A DNA stretch of 41,748 nucleotides, taken from positions 1 through 41,748 of the forward strand of contig JAQSWP010000029.1 of NCBI GenBank assembly GCA_029266575.1, in the 5' to 3' direction. Below the pieces are notes generated by a model. It did no database searches, was not told where the DNA came from, and saw nothing but the letters and a program-made list of their open reading frames with translations. This DNA comes from Alphaproteobacteria bacterium (GTDB lineage: Bacteria > Pseudomonadota > Alphaproteobacteria > Reyranellales > JAQSWP01). Both the position numbers and the translations under genes were made by a program. Positions within the stretch are counted from its first letter, which is position 1. Every line of letters begins with the position of its first letter. Positions 1 through 8,186 of this stretch are shown here, piece after piece.

Positions 1-874
1 ATTGGTTCATGCGCTCGGACAACACATGGCCGTGATCGCCGCGCGACTGGTCCGACGCGAAGCGGGCATCGTTGCACCACTTGTCCTCTTCGCCCATCAG
101 CTTGGCCCAGCGGCGGAACAGCGGCCCGCCGATCGCCATCATGAAGATCCAGCCGTCCTTGCATTGGAAGCAGTCCCATGGACCGGCGCCCCAGCCGCGA
201 TTCATCGCGGCGCGGCGTTCGGCCTTGATCAGATCCTGCTCGATCAGATGGGTGTCGGAGAAATTCAGCGCCGTGTGCAGCAGTGCGGTCTCGACCAGCT
301 GCCCCTTGCCCGATTTCTCGCGCTCGTAGAGAGCCGCCATGACGCCCAGCGCGCCAAACGTGGCTGAATTGAAATCCACCACTGGCACCGCTACCCGCAT
401 CGGCGTCTTGCCGTCGCCGGTCAGGTACATCGAGCCCGACATGGCCTGGCCTATGGTGTCGAAGCCGACGCGTTCGGAATAAGGGCCACTGGAACCGAAG
501 GTCGAGTTCATGAACATGATGATGCGCGGATTGATCGCCGCCAGAGAGTCGTAGTCGAGCCCCATCTGCTTGAGCTGCACTAGCGGCAGGTTGGCGACGA
601 CGACGTCCGCGGTCTTGGCGAGTTTCCTGACGATCTCGCGGCCCTTTGGCGTCATCGGATCGAGCGTGATGCCAAGCTTGTTGCGGTTCATCTGCATGTA
701 GCCCGCACCAGTGCCGTCCTTGCCGACCGGCGCGGTCCAGCGGTCTTCCGAGCCTTCCAGTTTCTCGACGCGGATCACCTCGGCGCCGAAATCGCCCAGC
801 AGGGCGGCGCAGAAGGGCCCTGCTATATAGCGGCCGAAATCGAGTACGCGAATCCCCTCAAGCACGGCCGCCAT
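1..874 (-). CDS. Family III (CaiB/BaiF) CoA-transferase, C-terminus beyond window
   Basis: Class III CoA-transferases move CoA between an acyl-CoA and a free carboxylic acid in the cytoplasm. The reading frame starts at ATG 874 behind a good GGGAGG ribosome site and runs off the left edge; about 291 residues of a usual 380-420 are visible. The N-terminus (MAAVLEGIRVLDFGRYIAGP) is the family signature, followed by the GAEVIRVE strand, NRNK and the SGPYSERVGFDTIGQAMSG stretch. At the place of the catalytic Asp of formyl-CoA transferase (GQxVD) I read GQLVE, so residue 195 is Glu. The gene lies 81 bp after a TRAP permease on the same strand, so it may activate an acid imported by that transporter; the substrate cannot be told. 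Family assignment is sure, activity less so. Confidence 0.93.
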   Translation of the reverse strand, partial: MAAVLEGIRVLDFGRYIAGPFCAALLGDFGAEVIRVEKLEGSEDRWTAPVGKDGTGAGYMQMNRNKLGITLDPMTPKGREIVRKLAKTADVVVANLPLVQLKQMGLDYDSLAAINPRIIMFMNSTFGSSGPYSERVGFDTIGQAMSGSMYLTGDGKTPMRVAVPVVDFNSATFGALGVMAALYEREKSGKGQLVETALLHTALNFSDTHLIEQDLIKAERRAAMNRGWGAGPWDCFQCKDGWIFMMAIGGPLFRRWAKLMGEEDKWCNDARFASDQSRGDHGHVLSERMNQ

Positions 875-927
875 TCCTGCCTCCCGCTACTGGCTTTTAT
901 GTACGTTCATTTATAGCGGCGGGAGAG

Positions 928-947
928 GGGCCGTACCAGCACGGCCC
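928..947 (-). other. Intercistronic hairpin between TRAP permease and CoA-transferase
   Basis: A perfect 7-bp stem (GGGCCGT/ACGGCCC) with a 6-base loop lies just after the permease stop codon and has no run of T after it. It looks like an mRNA-processing or stability hairpin rather than a full terminator, so read-through into the CoA-transferase is possible. Confidence 0.4.
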
Positions 948-955
948 GTCTCGCC

Positions 956-2974
956 CTACGAAACCGCCACCGGCCCGCGCCGCAGCAACAGCAGCGCCAG
1001 CAGGATGGTCGGCACCAGGATGATCGCTGCCGCCAGCTCCATCTCGGTGTTGCTGTAGGGCATGATGCCGCCGCCAGGGACGGCCAGCACGATGCCGCCC
1101 ACGATCAGCAGCACGCGCAATGGCCATTCCAGCAGGCCGGTGCGGCGCAGGTCGCCAACGCCCACCATGTAGCCCTGGATGCCGCCGCAGATCGGCAATA
1201 TGCCAAGTGCGACGGTGATGGTGAGATAGATCGCCTCGAGGAAATCGCCCTGCAACACCAGTGCCGGGTTGAGCACGAAAAAGAAGGGGATAAAATAGAT
1301 GATGCTGCCGACCCACATCGATTCCCAGCCCGTCTTCATCGCCGGCGCGCCGGCGATGCCAGCGGCGGCGAACGAGGCGATGGCGACTGGCGGCGTGATC
1401 GACGACAGCATGCCCCAGTAGAAGATGAACATGTGGATCGCCATCACGTTCAGCCCGGCCTTCTGCAAGGCCGGCGCCAAGAGCACGGCGAGGAAGATGT
1501 AGCAGGCGGTAGTGGTGAGCCCCAGGCCCAGGATGAAACTGGTGGCCGCCCCGATCAGCAGCAGCAGCATGGGCGAGTTGCCGGCGATGCGGACCAGATC
1601 GCCCGCCAGCGTGCCGATCACGCCGGTGGCCGAGAAGGCGCCGATCAACAGGCCGCAGCCGGCCAGGATGCCGACCAGCTCGACGAAGATCTTGCCGTTG
1701 CTCTCGAGGAACTTGATGACGTCTTTCCAGCGCCAGCGGTCCTTGTTGAACAGCTGATTGAGAATCAGCAGCAGGCCGGTGGCGTAGAATGGCGCGTGGC
1801 TTTCGCGCTTCATCACCAGCAGCATGAAGATCAGCAGCACAATGACGAAAACGAAATACCAGCCGTCCTTGAAGGTGTCCCACAGCTTGGGTAACTCGGC
1901 GCGGGGGATGCCTTTCATGCCGTGCCGCGCGGCGTAGGAATCGACTTGCATGTAGAGGCCGAAATAATAGAGCGCGGCAGGGATGACGGCAGCCAGCGCC
2001 ACTTCGGCATAGGAGACGTTGAGGAACTGCGCCATGACGAAGGCGGTGGCGCCCATCACCGGCGGCGCCAGCACCGCGCCGGTAGAAGCGCAGGCCTCGA
2101 TGGCGCCGGCATAGGAGGCGCGGAAGCCGGTCTTCTTCATCACCGGGATGGTCATGGTGCCGGCAGTCAGCACGTTGGAGACGATGCTGCCCGACATCAT
2201 GCCCAGCAGCGCCGAAGCGAAGATGCAAACCTTGGCGGCGCCGCCGCGGAAGGTGCCGCACAGCGCGAAGGCCAGGTTGATGAAGAAGCGGCCGGCGCCG
2301 GTCATGGTCAGCGCCGTGCCGAAGATCAAAAAGCCGATCACCAGATCGGCGAAGGCCTGGATGGGGATGCCCAGCAGGCTCTCGTTGGAGAGCACGTGGA
2401 AGGCCGACGTCTCCTGCAGGTTCAGGTCGTGGCCGTTGAAGGGCGAGGGCAGGTGGCCCGCGACCAGCGGATAGAAGGTGAAGGGCAGGATCGACAGCAT
2501 CAGGCTCCAGCCGCCGGTGCGCCGCAGCGCCTCCATCAGCACCGCCCACATCACGTAGCCGACCCAGATCAGATCCTGCGGCGCGCCGCCCATTTCCCAG
2601 CCGAGCTCCGCCGATTTGCGGATCTTGGTCATCAGGTAGATCGCCGCCGCCATCGTCAGCACGAAGAGCAGCGCGTCGTACCACGGCACGCGATCGAGCG
2701 GCGCTTTGGGCGTGGCCGGAAAGAGCAGGAAAGTGAAAGGCAGCAGGACGGCAATCAGCAGATAGAAATATTCGGTGTTGAGGAAGGTGTAGCCGACGAA
2801 AAAGCGCCAGGTGAATTGCTGATTCACGCACAGAAAAAGCGAGACGGCAGCCGCAACGATCAGCAGCCAGCGCCAGATGCCGGTGAGCGAGCGCACCCGC
2901 GTGGTCTCTGCTTCCATCGGCAGGGAATGCGGGTCCTTGATGTCGAGTTTGTCGGCGTTGATTGGCGTGCTCAT
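956..2974 (-). CDS. TRAP transporter permease, fused small and large membrane subunits (4TM/12TM)
   Basis: Inner-membrane permease of a TRAP-TAXI secondary transporter, which takes up organic acids using an ion gradient and a periplasmic binding protein. The 672-residue product has many hydrophobic helices. The DctQ-like part fills roughly residues 30-180 and the DctM-like part follows. Large-subunit signatures are visible: SGSIVSN near residue 261 followed by TAGTMTIPVMKKTGF, STGAVLAPPVMGA near 298, GLGLTTTACYIFLAV, and FYWGMLSSITPPVA. I chose ATG 2974 (MSTPINADKL) because the frame upstream of it overlaps the preceding gene and reads as low-quality Arg/Pro-rich sequence. The partner binding protein lies directly upstream. 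Substrate unknown. Confidence 0.95.
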   Translation of the reverse strand: MSTPINADKLDIKDPHSLPMEAETTRVRSLTGIWRWLLIVAAAVSLFLCVNQQFTWRFFVGYTFLNTEYFYLLIAVLLPFTFLLFPATPKAPLDRVPWYDALLFVLTMAAAIYLMTKIRKSAELGWEMGGAPQDLIWVGYVMWAVLMEALRRTGGWSLMLSILPFTFYPLVAGHLPSPFNGHDLNLQETSAFHVLSNESLLGIPIQAFADLVIGFLIFGTALTMTGAGRFFINLAFALCGTFRGGAAKVCIFASALLGMMSGSIVSNVLTAGTMTIPVMKKTGFRASYAGAIEACASTGAVLAPPVMGATAFVMAQFLNVSYAEVALAAVIPAALYYFGLYMQVDSYAARHGMKGIPRAELPKLWDTFKDGWYFVFVIVLLIFMLLVMKRESHAPFYATGLLLILNQLFNKDRWRWKDVIKFLESNGKIFVELVGILAGCGLLIGAFSATGVIGTLAGDLVRIAGNSPMLLLLIGAATSFILGLGLTTTACYIFLAVLLAPALQKAGLNVMAIHMFIFYWGMLSSITPPVAIASFAAAGIAGAPAMKTGWESMWVGSIIYFIPFFFVLNPALVLQGDFLEAIYLTITVALGILPICGGIQGYMVGVGDLRRTGLLEWPLRVLLIVGGIVLAVPGGGIMPYSNTEMELAAAIILVPTILLALLLLRRGPVAVS

Positions 2975-3015
2975 GGCGTTTCCAGTTCGCGCTTGGGGCG
3001 CGGAAAAATGGCGCG

Positions 3016-3040
3016 GCCGGGCGGTTGAGCACCGCCCGGC
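3016..3040 (-). terminator. Strong hairpin between the TAXI gene and its permease
   Basis: A perfect 10-bp inverted repeat (GCCGGGCGGT/ACCGCCCGGC) with a 5-base loop follows the binding-protein stop codon; the T-run comes 7 bases later. This fits a partial terminator or 3' stabiliser that gives more binding protein than permease, a known arrangement for transport operons. Confidence 0.6.
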
Positions 3041-3077
3041 ATCACAGGATCGAAGTCTCTGACGAAAAACGCAGCCG

Positions 3078-4229
3078 CTACTCGAACACCGGGTCCATGC
3101 CGACCTTCTTGAGCGCGTCGGCGCGCGCCTTGCTCCAGCCGGCGGCGAACTTGTCGTCGGCCGGGTTGGTGGCGACATAGGCCTTCCACGCCGTGGCCAG
3201 CGTCGCCTGGCGCTTCAGCAGCGCATCGTTGTGCTTCTGCGCCGCGTCGGTCCAGGCGCCGGCTTCCTTCAATGCCTTGATGGTGCCGGCATGATAGGGG
3301 ATCACCCAGGTCAGGTTCTGGCGCTTGACTTCGAAGCCGTCGGCGCCCGGCGCGGCGTCCCTGTACTGCGGATATGTTTCGATCATCGCCTTGGCGATGG
3401 AATAGACCAGATCGGCCGGCTGCGATTCGTAGACCATGACGATCGGGTACGGATACGCGGCCATGTCGATGCCGGCATCCTTGGTGATGCCGCCGGCGCC
3501 GCAGGTTGCCTTGTGCGGGTAGAAATACGGTCCCACCTTGGCGACGCGGTCCCAGCCGGCCTTGTCGCTGGCCGGCATTGCCGGCCAGACCAGGCCGCGC
3601 GGCGAGGCTTCGACTTCCTTGGCCTGGCCCGAGATGGTCGAGGCGAAAGCCGCATCGACCTCGTTGTTGACCATGCCCTTCCACATCGCGCCGTAGTTCG
3701 AGAACTCGACGATCTTGACGTCGTTCCTGGTCACGCCGCCAAAGGCCATGATGGCGAGCGCGTTCTGGTTCAGCGCCGGCGAGCCGACCACGAAGCCGAT
3801 GCGCTTGCCCTTCATGTCCTTGACGTCCTTGATACCGGAATCCTTGGCGACACCGAGCGATAGGCCGTTGCAGGCGGTCGAGGACAGGATGAGCTGCAGC
3901 GGCTGCGGTCCCCATTCCTTGACGCCGAACTCCATCACGCCTTCCTGTGCGAAATAGGTGCCGATGCCCATGGCCGAGGCCGTGGCGCGGCCGGTCTTCA
4001 GCGGCTGCAGGCGGGCGACGTCGTTGCCGGCCGGCAGCACGCGGATGTCGGAGTTGTATTTGGTCTTGAACACCTGGCCGATGGCGACGGCCATGTTGAA
4101 CCCGGACGAGCCGGTGTCGTAGGCGGTCCAGGACATCTGCTCGGGCAGTTTGACCTGGGCGCCCGCCGGCAGGGCCACTGTTGCGGCGAGAAGCGCCGCA
4201 CCGGCAATAGTCAGGTATCGCGATTGCAT
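3078..4229 (-). CDS. TAXI-family TRAP transporter solute-binding protein (copy 1)
   Basis: Periplasmic binding subunit that captures the ligand for the TRAP-TAXI permease encoded next on the same strand. The 383-residue product starts at ATG 4229 behind AGGGAGGAACACG and opens with a Sec signal peptide (MQSRYLTIAGAALL...PAGAQ, cleavage near residue 24). TAXI-typical stretches follow: WTAYDTGSSGFNMAVAIG, VLPAGND, RATASAMGIGTYFAQEG, GKRIGFVVGSPAL, NEVDAAFASTISGQ, and YPYPIVMVYESQPAD. Two cysteines (TACNGLSLG and KATCGAGG) are also present in the second copy at 8187-9338 and could form a disulfide. Length equals that copy exactly. Ligand unknown; family assignment firm. Confidence 0.95.
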   Translation of the reverse strand: MQSRYLTIAGAALLAATVALPAGAQVKLPEQMSWTAYDTGSSGFNMAVAIGQVFKTKYNSDIRVLPAGNDVARLQPLKTGRATASAMGIGTYFAQEGVMEFGVKEWGPQPLQLILSSTACNGLSLGVAKDSGIKDVKDMKGKRIGFVVGSPALNQNALAIMAFGGVTRNDVKIVEFSNYGAMWKGMVNNEVDAAFASTISGQAKEVEASPRGLVWPAMPASDKAGWDRVAKVGPYFYPHKATCGAGGITKDAGIDMAAYPYPIVMVYESQPADLVYSIAKAMIETYPQYRDAAPGADGFEVKRQNLTWVIPYHAGTIKALKEAGAWTDAAQKHNDALLKRQATLATAWKAYVATNPADDKFAAGWSKARADALKKVGMDPVFE

Positions 4230-4403
4230 CGTGTTCCTCCCTGTATTGATTTTGTTCGGTTTTTTGGCGCTGTCCGTCGTTGCGGCAGCGCTTGGTTGTC
4301 GTGCGGCAGTGTAACTATCTCCTCCTCTCAGGCAACCCCGCAAAACCGCCCTGCGCGCTGCGTGTTTCGTCCGCCGGAACGAACCGGTTCACGCCGACGC
4401 TTC

Positions 4404-6485
4404 TCAGCCGGCCGGATTGCCTGTTTCGGGATTGCCGCGCAAAATTTTGCCGATCTCGGCGGCGAGATCGTGCTGTTGGTAGGGCTTGGCGAGCAGGCGC
4501 AGGTCCAACGCCGAGTCGGACGGCAACTCGGCGTAGCCGGTGGCGATGATGATCGGCAAGTCGGGCTGCAGATCGCGGGCCGCCTTGGCGAGTTGCGCGC
4601 CGTTCATGCGCGGCATGGAATAGTCGGTGATCAGCAGGTCGATGTCATGCCGCTGCTGCAGGATACCCAGCGCCTTGTCGCCGGAATTGGCTTCGATGAC
4701 GCGATGCCCCAGATCCTCCAGCATGTCGACCGTGCTCATGGCGATCAGCGCATCGTCGTCCACCACCAGTATGGTGAGGCTGGTGCTGACAATTTCCTCC
4801 ACTGGCGTCCTCGCATTCTCGACGGCCTTGTGCACCGGCGTCGCCGAGGTGACCGGCAGCCACAATTCCGCGCGCGTGCCCTTGCCGATTTCGCTGGTCA
4901 GGCGCAACGCGCCATGGAGCTGCGCCGCCACGCCATGCACCATCGATAACCCCAGGCCAGTGCCCTTGCCGACGCCCTTGGTCGAGAAGAACGGCTCCGT
5001 CGCCTTGCGCAAGGTGTCCTCGTCCATGCCATGGCCGGTATCGGTTACGGCCAGCCGCAGATATTGGCCGGCGGCGAGGTCGAGGTCGCCCCTACTTTCC
5101 TGCTCGTCGACTTCGATCGACAGGGTGCCTTTCTCCTGCATGGCGTCGCGCGCATTGATGACGAGATTGAGGAGTGCCAGCTCGATCTGATTGGCATCGA
5201 CCATGACCAGTGGCAGGCCCGGGTCGCCCAGGTTCAGAGTGAGTTCGATCTTCTTGCCCGCCGATTGCGTGATCAGATCGACCATGTTGCCCACCAATTC
5301 GGGCAGGCTGGTCGGCTCGACCGTCAGGTTCTGGCGGTGGGCGAAGGCCAGCAGCCGTTGCGTCAGCCCGGCGCCGCGCTGAGCGCCCTGCATGGCGCTG
5401 TCGATCAGCCGCGTGATGCGCGGATCGTCGGGCAGGCGCTTGCGCAGCAAGTCGAGATTGCCCAGCACCGCCATCAGCAGATTGTTGAAATCATGCGCGA
5501 TGCCGCCAGTGAGCTGGCCGATGGTTTCAACTTTCTGGGAATGACGCAGCTGCTCTTCGGTGCGCTCGCGCTGGGTGATCTCGACCAGGACCTTTTCGTG
5601 CGCTGCTTTCAATTCCGCCGTCCGCTGCGCCACGCGTTCCTCGAGCAATTCGTTCATGTGCCGCAGCTGCCCTTCGGCCGCCTTGCGGTCGGTGATGTCG
5701 GAGAACACGCCCACCATGTGCGTCCGATGGCCCGCTCTCTTGCGCAGCAGCCTGGCACGAACATCGACCCAATGCAGGCTGCCGTCGGGCCACAGGATGC
5801 GATGCTCGATCACGAAATCCTGCCCGGTCGAAAAAGTCTCCAGCGCCGCCGCATCGACGCGAGCCCTGTCGTCGGAATGCACGCTGGCGATCATATCGTG
5901 GAAGGTGAAAGCGTCTTCGGCCGCACGACCGAAAATCCGCTTCGCCATTTCGGACGTGTCGAGTTGCCCCGTCGCCGGTTCGAGCTCCCACGCGCCCAGG
6001 CGGCCAGCGAGCAGGGCGGTGTGCAACCGTTCCTCGCTTTCGCGCAGCTCCATCATTCGATTGCGCATTTCGTACTGGCGCATGCGGCCGCGCAAGGCAG
6101 TGCGCACGACGCTGACGAAGGTGGCGGCGCGAAACGGCCGCTCGAGGAAGATGACGTTGCCCAGCAACCCGGAAAGCCGTGCTGCTTCGGGGTTGAACTC
6201 CGGTCCGCCGCCGCGCTGAGTCAGAATAATGAAGGGCAGGTCCGACCAGGGTTTCTGTTGGTGCAGCCAGACGGCGACTTTGCGCAGATCGGTCGTCGCG
6301 ATGGCTTCCTCGGTGACCACCGCCGCGCCCAACTCGTCGTTCAGCGCGTTCTCGAGGCCCGGCATGTCGGCGCAGACGACCGCGTCGATCCCCGCTTCCC
6401 GCAACATGGCGCCGGCCACGCCGGCATCGCGGCCATGCGGCGCGAAAATCGCGATCTGGGCGGCCGGGTTAGGAATTAACGTCAC
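4404..6485 (-). CDS. Hybrid sensor histidine kinase: pseudo-receiver, PAS, kinase, receiver
   Basis: A 693-residue cytoplasmic hybrid kinase with no membrane helices. Residues 8-135 look like a receiver fold without its acidic pocket: the phospho-Asp position reads VVTEEA and the usual Lys is Arg in LERPF (115-118), so I call it a pseudo-receiver. A PAS/PAC domain spans about 150-270, then a coiled linker (275-315). The H-box is IGQLTGGIAHDFNN with His331; the N-box is NLVINARDAM (440-449); G-boxes are DTGHGMD and GKGTGLGLSMVHG. A true C-terminal receiver (572-684) has DDD 576-578, phospho-Asp621 in ITDYSMP and Lys667. The start is GTG 6485, 17 bases inside the end of the KaiC-like gene, so the two are probably translated together. 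Signal and output partner are unknown. Confidence 0.93.
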   Translation of the reverse strand: MTLIPNPAAQIAIFAPHGRDAGVAGAMLREAGIDAVVCADMPGLENALNDELGAAVVTEEAIATTDLRKVAVWLHQQKPWSDLPFIILTQRGGGPEFNPEAARLSGLLGNVIFLERPFRAATFVSVVRTALRGRMRQYEMRNRMMELRESEERLHTALLAGRLGAWELEPATGQLDTSEMAKRIFGRAAEDAFTFHDMIASVHSDDRARVDAAALETFSTGQDFVIEHRILWPDGSLHWVDVRARLLRKRAGHRTHMVGVFSDITDRKAAEGQLRHMNELLEERVAQRTAELKAAHEKVLVEITQRERTEEQLRHSQKVETIGQLTGGIAHDFNNLLMAVLGNLDLLRKRLPDDPRITRLIDSAMQGAQRGAGLTQRLLAFAHRQNLTVEPTSLPELVGNMVDLITQSAGKKIELTLNLGDPGLPLVMVDANQIELALLNLVINARDAMQEKGTLSIEVDEQESRGDLDLAAGQYLRLAVTDTGHGMDEDTLRKATEPFFSTKGVGKGTGLGLSMVHGVAAQLHGALRLTSEIGKGTRAELWLPVTSATPVHKAVENARTPVEEIVSTSLTILVVDDDALIAMSTVDMLEDLGHRVIEANSGDKALGILQQRHDIDLLITDYSMPRMNGAQLAKAARDLQPDLPIIIATGYAELPSDSALDLRLLAKPYQQHDLAAEIGKILRGNPETGNPAG

Positions 6486-7983
6486 TCGCCATATCCCGCT
6501 TCAGCGGGGAGGCGCCATCGTTTACCAGCACCGGCACACCGCGCAGAATTCCATGGAAGTTGTTCAGTGGGTCGCCAAGCGTCAGGCCCTTGCCGGTGAT
6601 GCGATATTCCCGGATGGTCTCCTCGTGATGCCCTGTGCGCTTTTTGATTACCGACACTGCGCGCCTCACGCTGCCCAACGCCTCGAAATAGCGCAGCAGG
6701 ATAACCGTGTCGGCCAGATAGGTGACGTCGACCGGCGCCTTCATGTCGCCCACCAGTCCGTGCTGCGCTACGGTCAAAAACGTATTGGCGCCTTGGCGGT
6801 TCAAATACTGGATCAGTTCGTGGACATGCAGGATCAGCGCGTTCTCCTGCGGCATCGCGGCCTGGTAGCCGTTCAGACTGTCGATCACCACCGTTTTGGC
6901 CTGGGCGCTATCGACGCGGCTTCTGACCCGGTGGGCGAATTCGCCTGGCGACAGCTCGGCGGCGTCGAGCTGCTCGATATGCAGCATGCCGTCATCGCGC
7001 ATGCGCTCGAAATCGAATCCCATGGCCTTGGTGCGGTCGAACAGCAGGCTCAACTCCTCGTCGAACAGGAACATGGCGGCTTTTTCGGCGCGCTTTACCG
7101 CCGCCGCGACGAACTGGAAGACGAAGGTGCTCTTGCCGGTGCCGGCCGGTCCCAGCACCAGTGTGCTCGAGCCGCGCTCGATGCCGCCGCCCAGCAGCTT
7201 GTCCAGTTCGGCGCTGCCGCTCTTGAGCTGTGTGCGGGCAAAACTGGTGCGATGTTCTGCAGCGACCAGCCGGGGGAACACGACCAGCCCGCCGGTCGCG
7301 ATAGTGAAATCGTGATAACCGCCACGGAATTTCTGGCCGCGATATTTGCTGATCCGCAACCGGCGGCGCTCGGCGCCGTAATCGGGCGCCAATTCCTCGA
7401 GCTGAATGACGCCATGCACCACGCTATGCGCGGTCTTGTCGTTGCTCTCCGAGGTGCGGTCGTCGAGCATCAGCACCGTGGCGCCGTGACGGGCGAAATA
7501 ATGCTTCAGCGCCAGGATCTGCCGGCGGTAGCGCAGCGAGCTTTGCGCCAGCAGGCGGATTTCGGACAGGCTGTCGAGCACCACCCGGGCAGGACCGATG
7601 CGCTCGAACGCGTCGAAAATCGCCTTGGTGGTTTCGCCCAGTTCGAGATCGGAGGAATAGAGCAGGCTTTGCTGCTGGTCGGCATCGAGCAGGCTTTCCG
7701 CGGGCGCCAATTCGAACACCTCGATTGCCGCAGGCAGGTCCCAGCCGTGGGACGCCGCGCCGCCCCGCAACTCGCGCTCGGTTTCCGACAGGGTTATGTA
7801 GAGGGATTTCTCGCCCTGCCTGGCGCCTTCCAGCAGGAAGCTCAGCGCCAGGGTAGTTTTGCCGGTGCCGGGCTGGCCTTCCACCAGAAAGGCGTGCCCT
7901 ACCGCCAGGCCACCGGCCAGAACGTCGTCGAGGCCGGATATGCCGGTTTTGGCTTTTGCGGCACGTTGATGCGGCGGTTTCAT
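6469..7983 (-). CDS. kaiC: KaiC-type double-domain RecA-like ATPase
   Basis: A protein of about 504 residues with two tandem KaiC/RecA domains. The CI Walker A is GQPGTGKTT (36-44) with Walker B Asp137 in VVLDS. The CII Walker A is GPAGTGKST (278-286) with FDEE (catalytic Glu pair 309-310) and Asp368 in VVIDS. The region matching the cyanobacterial CII phosphorylation site (SerThr before I-T-D-T) reads VDVTYLADT, so the two sites are Thr421 and Tyr422. I prefer ATG 7983 because GGAG lies 7 bases before it; ATG 8052 adds 23 residues but has no ribosome site. The gene overlaps the downstream hybrid kinase. No kaiA or kaiB is in the window, so a clock role is not implied; such pairs in non-photosynthetic bacteria are usually thought of as signalling switches. 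Confidence 0.92.
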   Translation of the reverse strand: MKPPHQRAAKAKTGISGLDDVLAGGLAVGHAFLVEGQPGTGKTTLALSFLLEGARQGEKSLYITLSETERELRGGAASHGWDLPAAIEVFELAPAESLLDADQQQSLLYSSDLELGETTKAIFDAFERIGPARVVLDSLSEIRLLAQSSLRYRRQILALKHYFARHGATVLMLDDRTSESNDKTAHSVVHGVIQLEELAPDYGAERRRLRISKYRGQKFRGGYHDFTIATGGLVVFPRLVAAEHRTSFARTQLKSGSAELDKLLGGGIERGSSTLVLGPAGTGKSTFVFQFVAAAVKRAEKAAMFLFDEELSLLFDRTKAMGFDFERMRDDGMLHIEQLDAAELSPGEFAHRVRSRVDSAQAKTVVIDSLNGYQAAMPQENALILHVHELIQYLNRQGANTFLTVAQHGLVGDMKAPVDVTYLADTVILLRYFEALGSVRRAVSVIKKRTGHHEETIREYRITGKGLTLGDPLNNFHGILRGVPVLVNDGASPLKRDMASDVNS

Positions 7984-8142
7984 TCGCATGCTCCGGTGTT
8001 CACCAGCGAGTGAAACGGAATGCCAGTCCGTTGCCTCGTTGGGTGTACTCATGGACGGGCAAGGGGATGCCCCCGCTGCCGTCCAGCGGGCAAGCGGGCT
8101 TGGCGTAGCAAGCTTAGGCAGGTTTCACCGCCGGCAGAAGCG

Positions 8143-8168
8143 AAAAGGGCGGCACAAGGCCGCCCTTT
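8143..8168 (-). terminator. Rho-independent terminator after TAXI copy 2
   Basis: Read on the minus strand, a stem of AAAGGGCGGC/GCCGCCCTTT with loop CTTGT ends in TTTT, about 20 bases past the stop codon of the second TAXI gene. It separates that gene from the kaiC-kinase pair, which must therefore have its own promoter between 7984 and 8142. Confidence 0.75.
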
Positions 8169-8186
8169 GCAGTGCTTGAAAGAACG

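Noticed and set aside
1922-3028. Long open frame on the plus strand (368 residues)
   Set aside because: Antisense to the TRAP permease; His/Gln/Gly/Arg-rich composition typical of a shadow frame in GC-rich DNA.
5031-6479. Long open frame on the plus strand (482 residues)
   Set aside because: Antisense to the hybrid kinase, no domain features.
4404-7983. A full circadian oscillator (KaiABC)
   Set aside because: No kaiA or kaiB is in the window and the phosphorylation sites differ, so only a KaiC-type signalling pair is claimed.
6229-8013. 594-residue open frame on the plus strand
   Set aside because: Antisense to the KaiC-type gene, whose motifs are clear; composition is that of a shadow.
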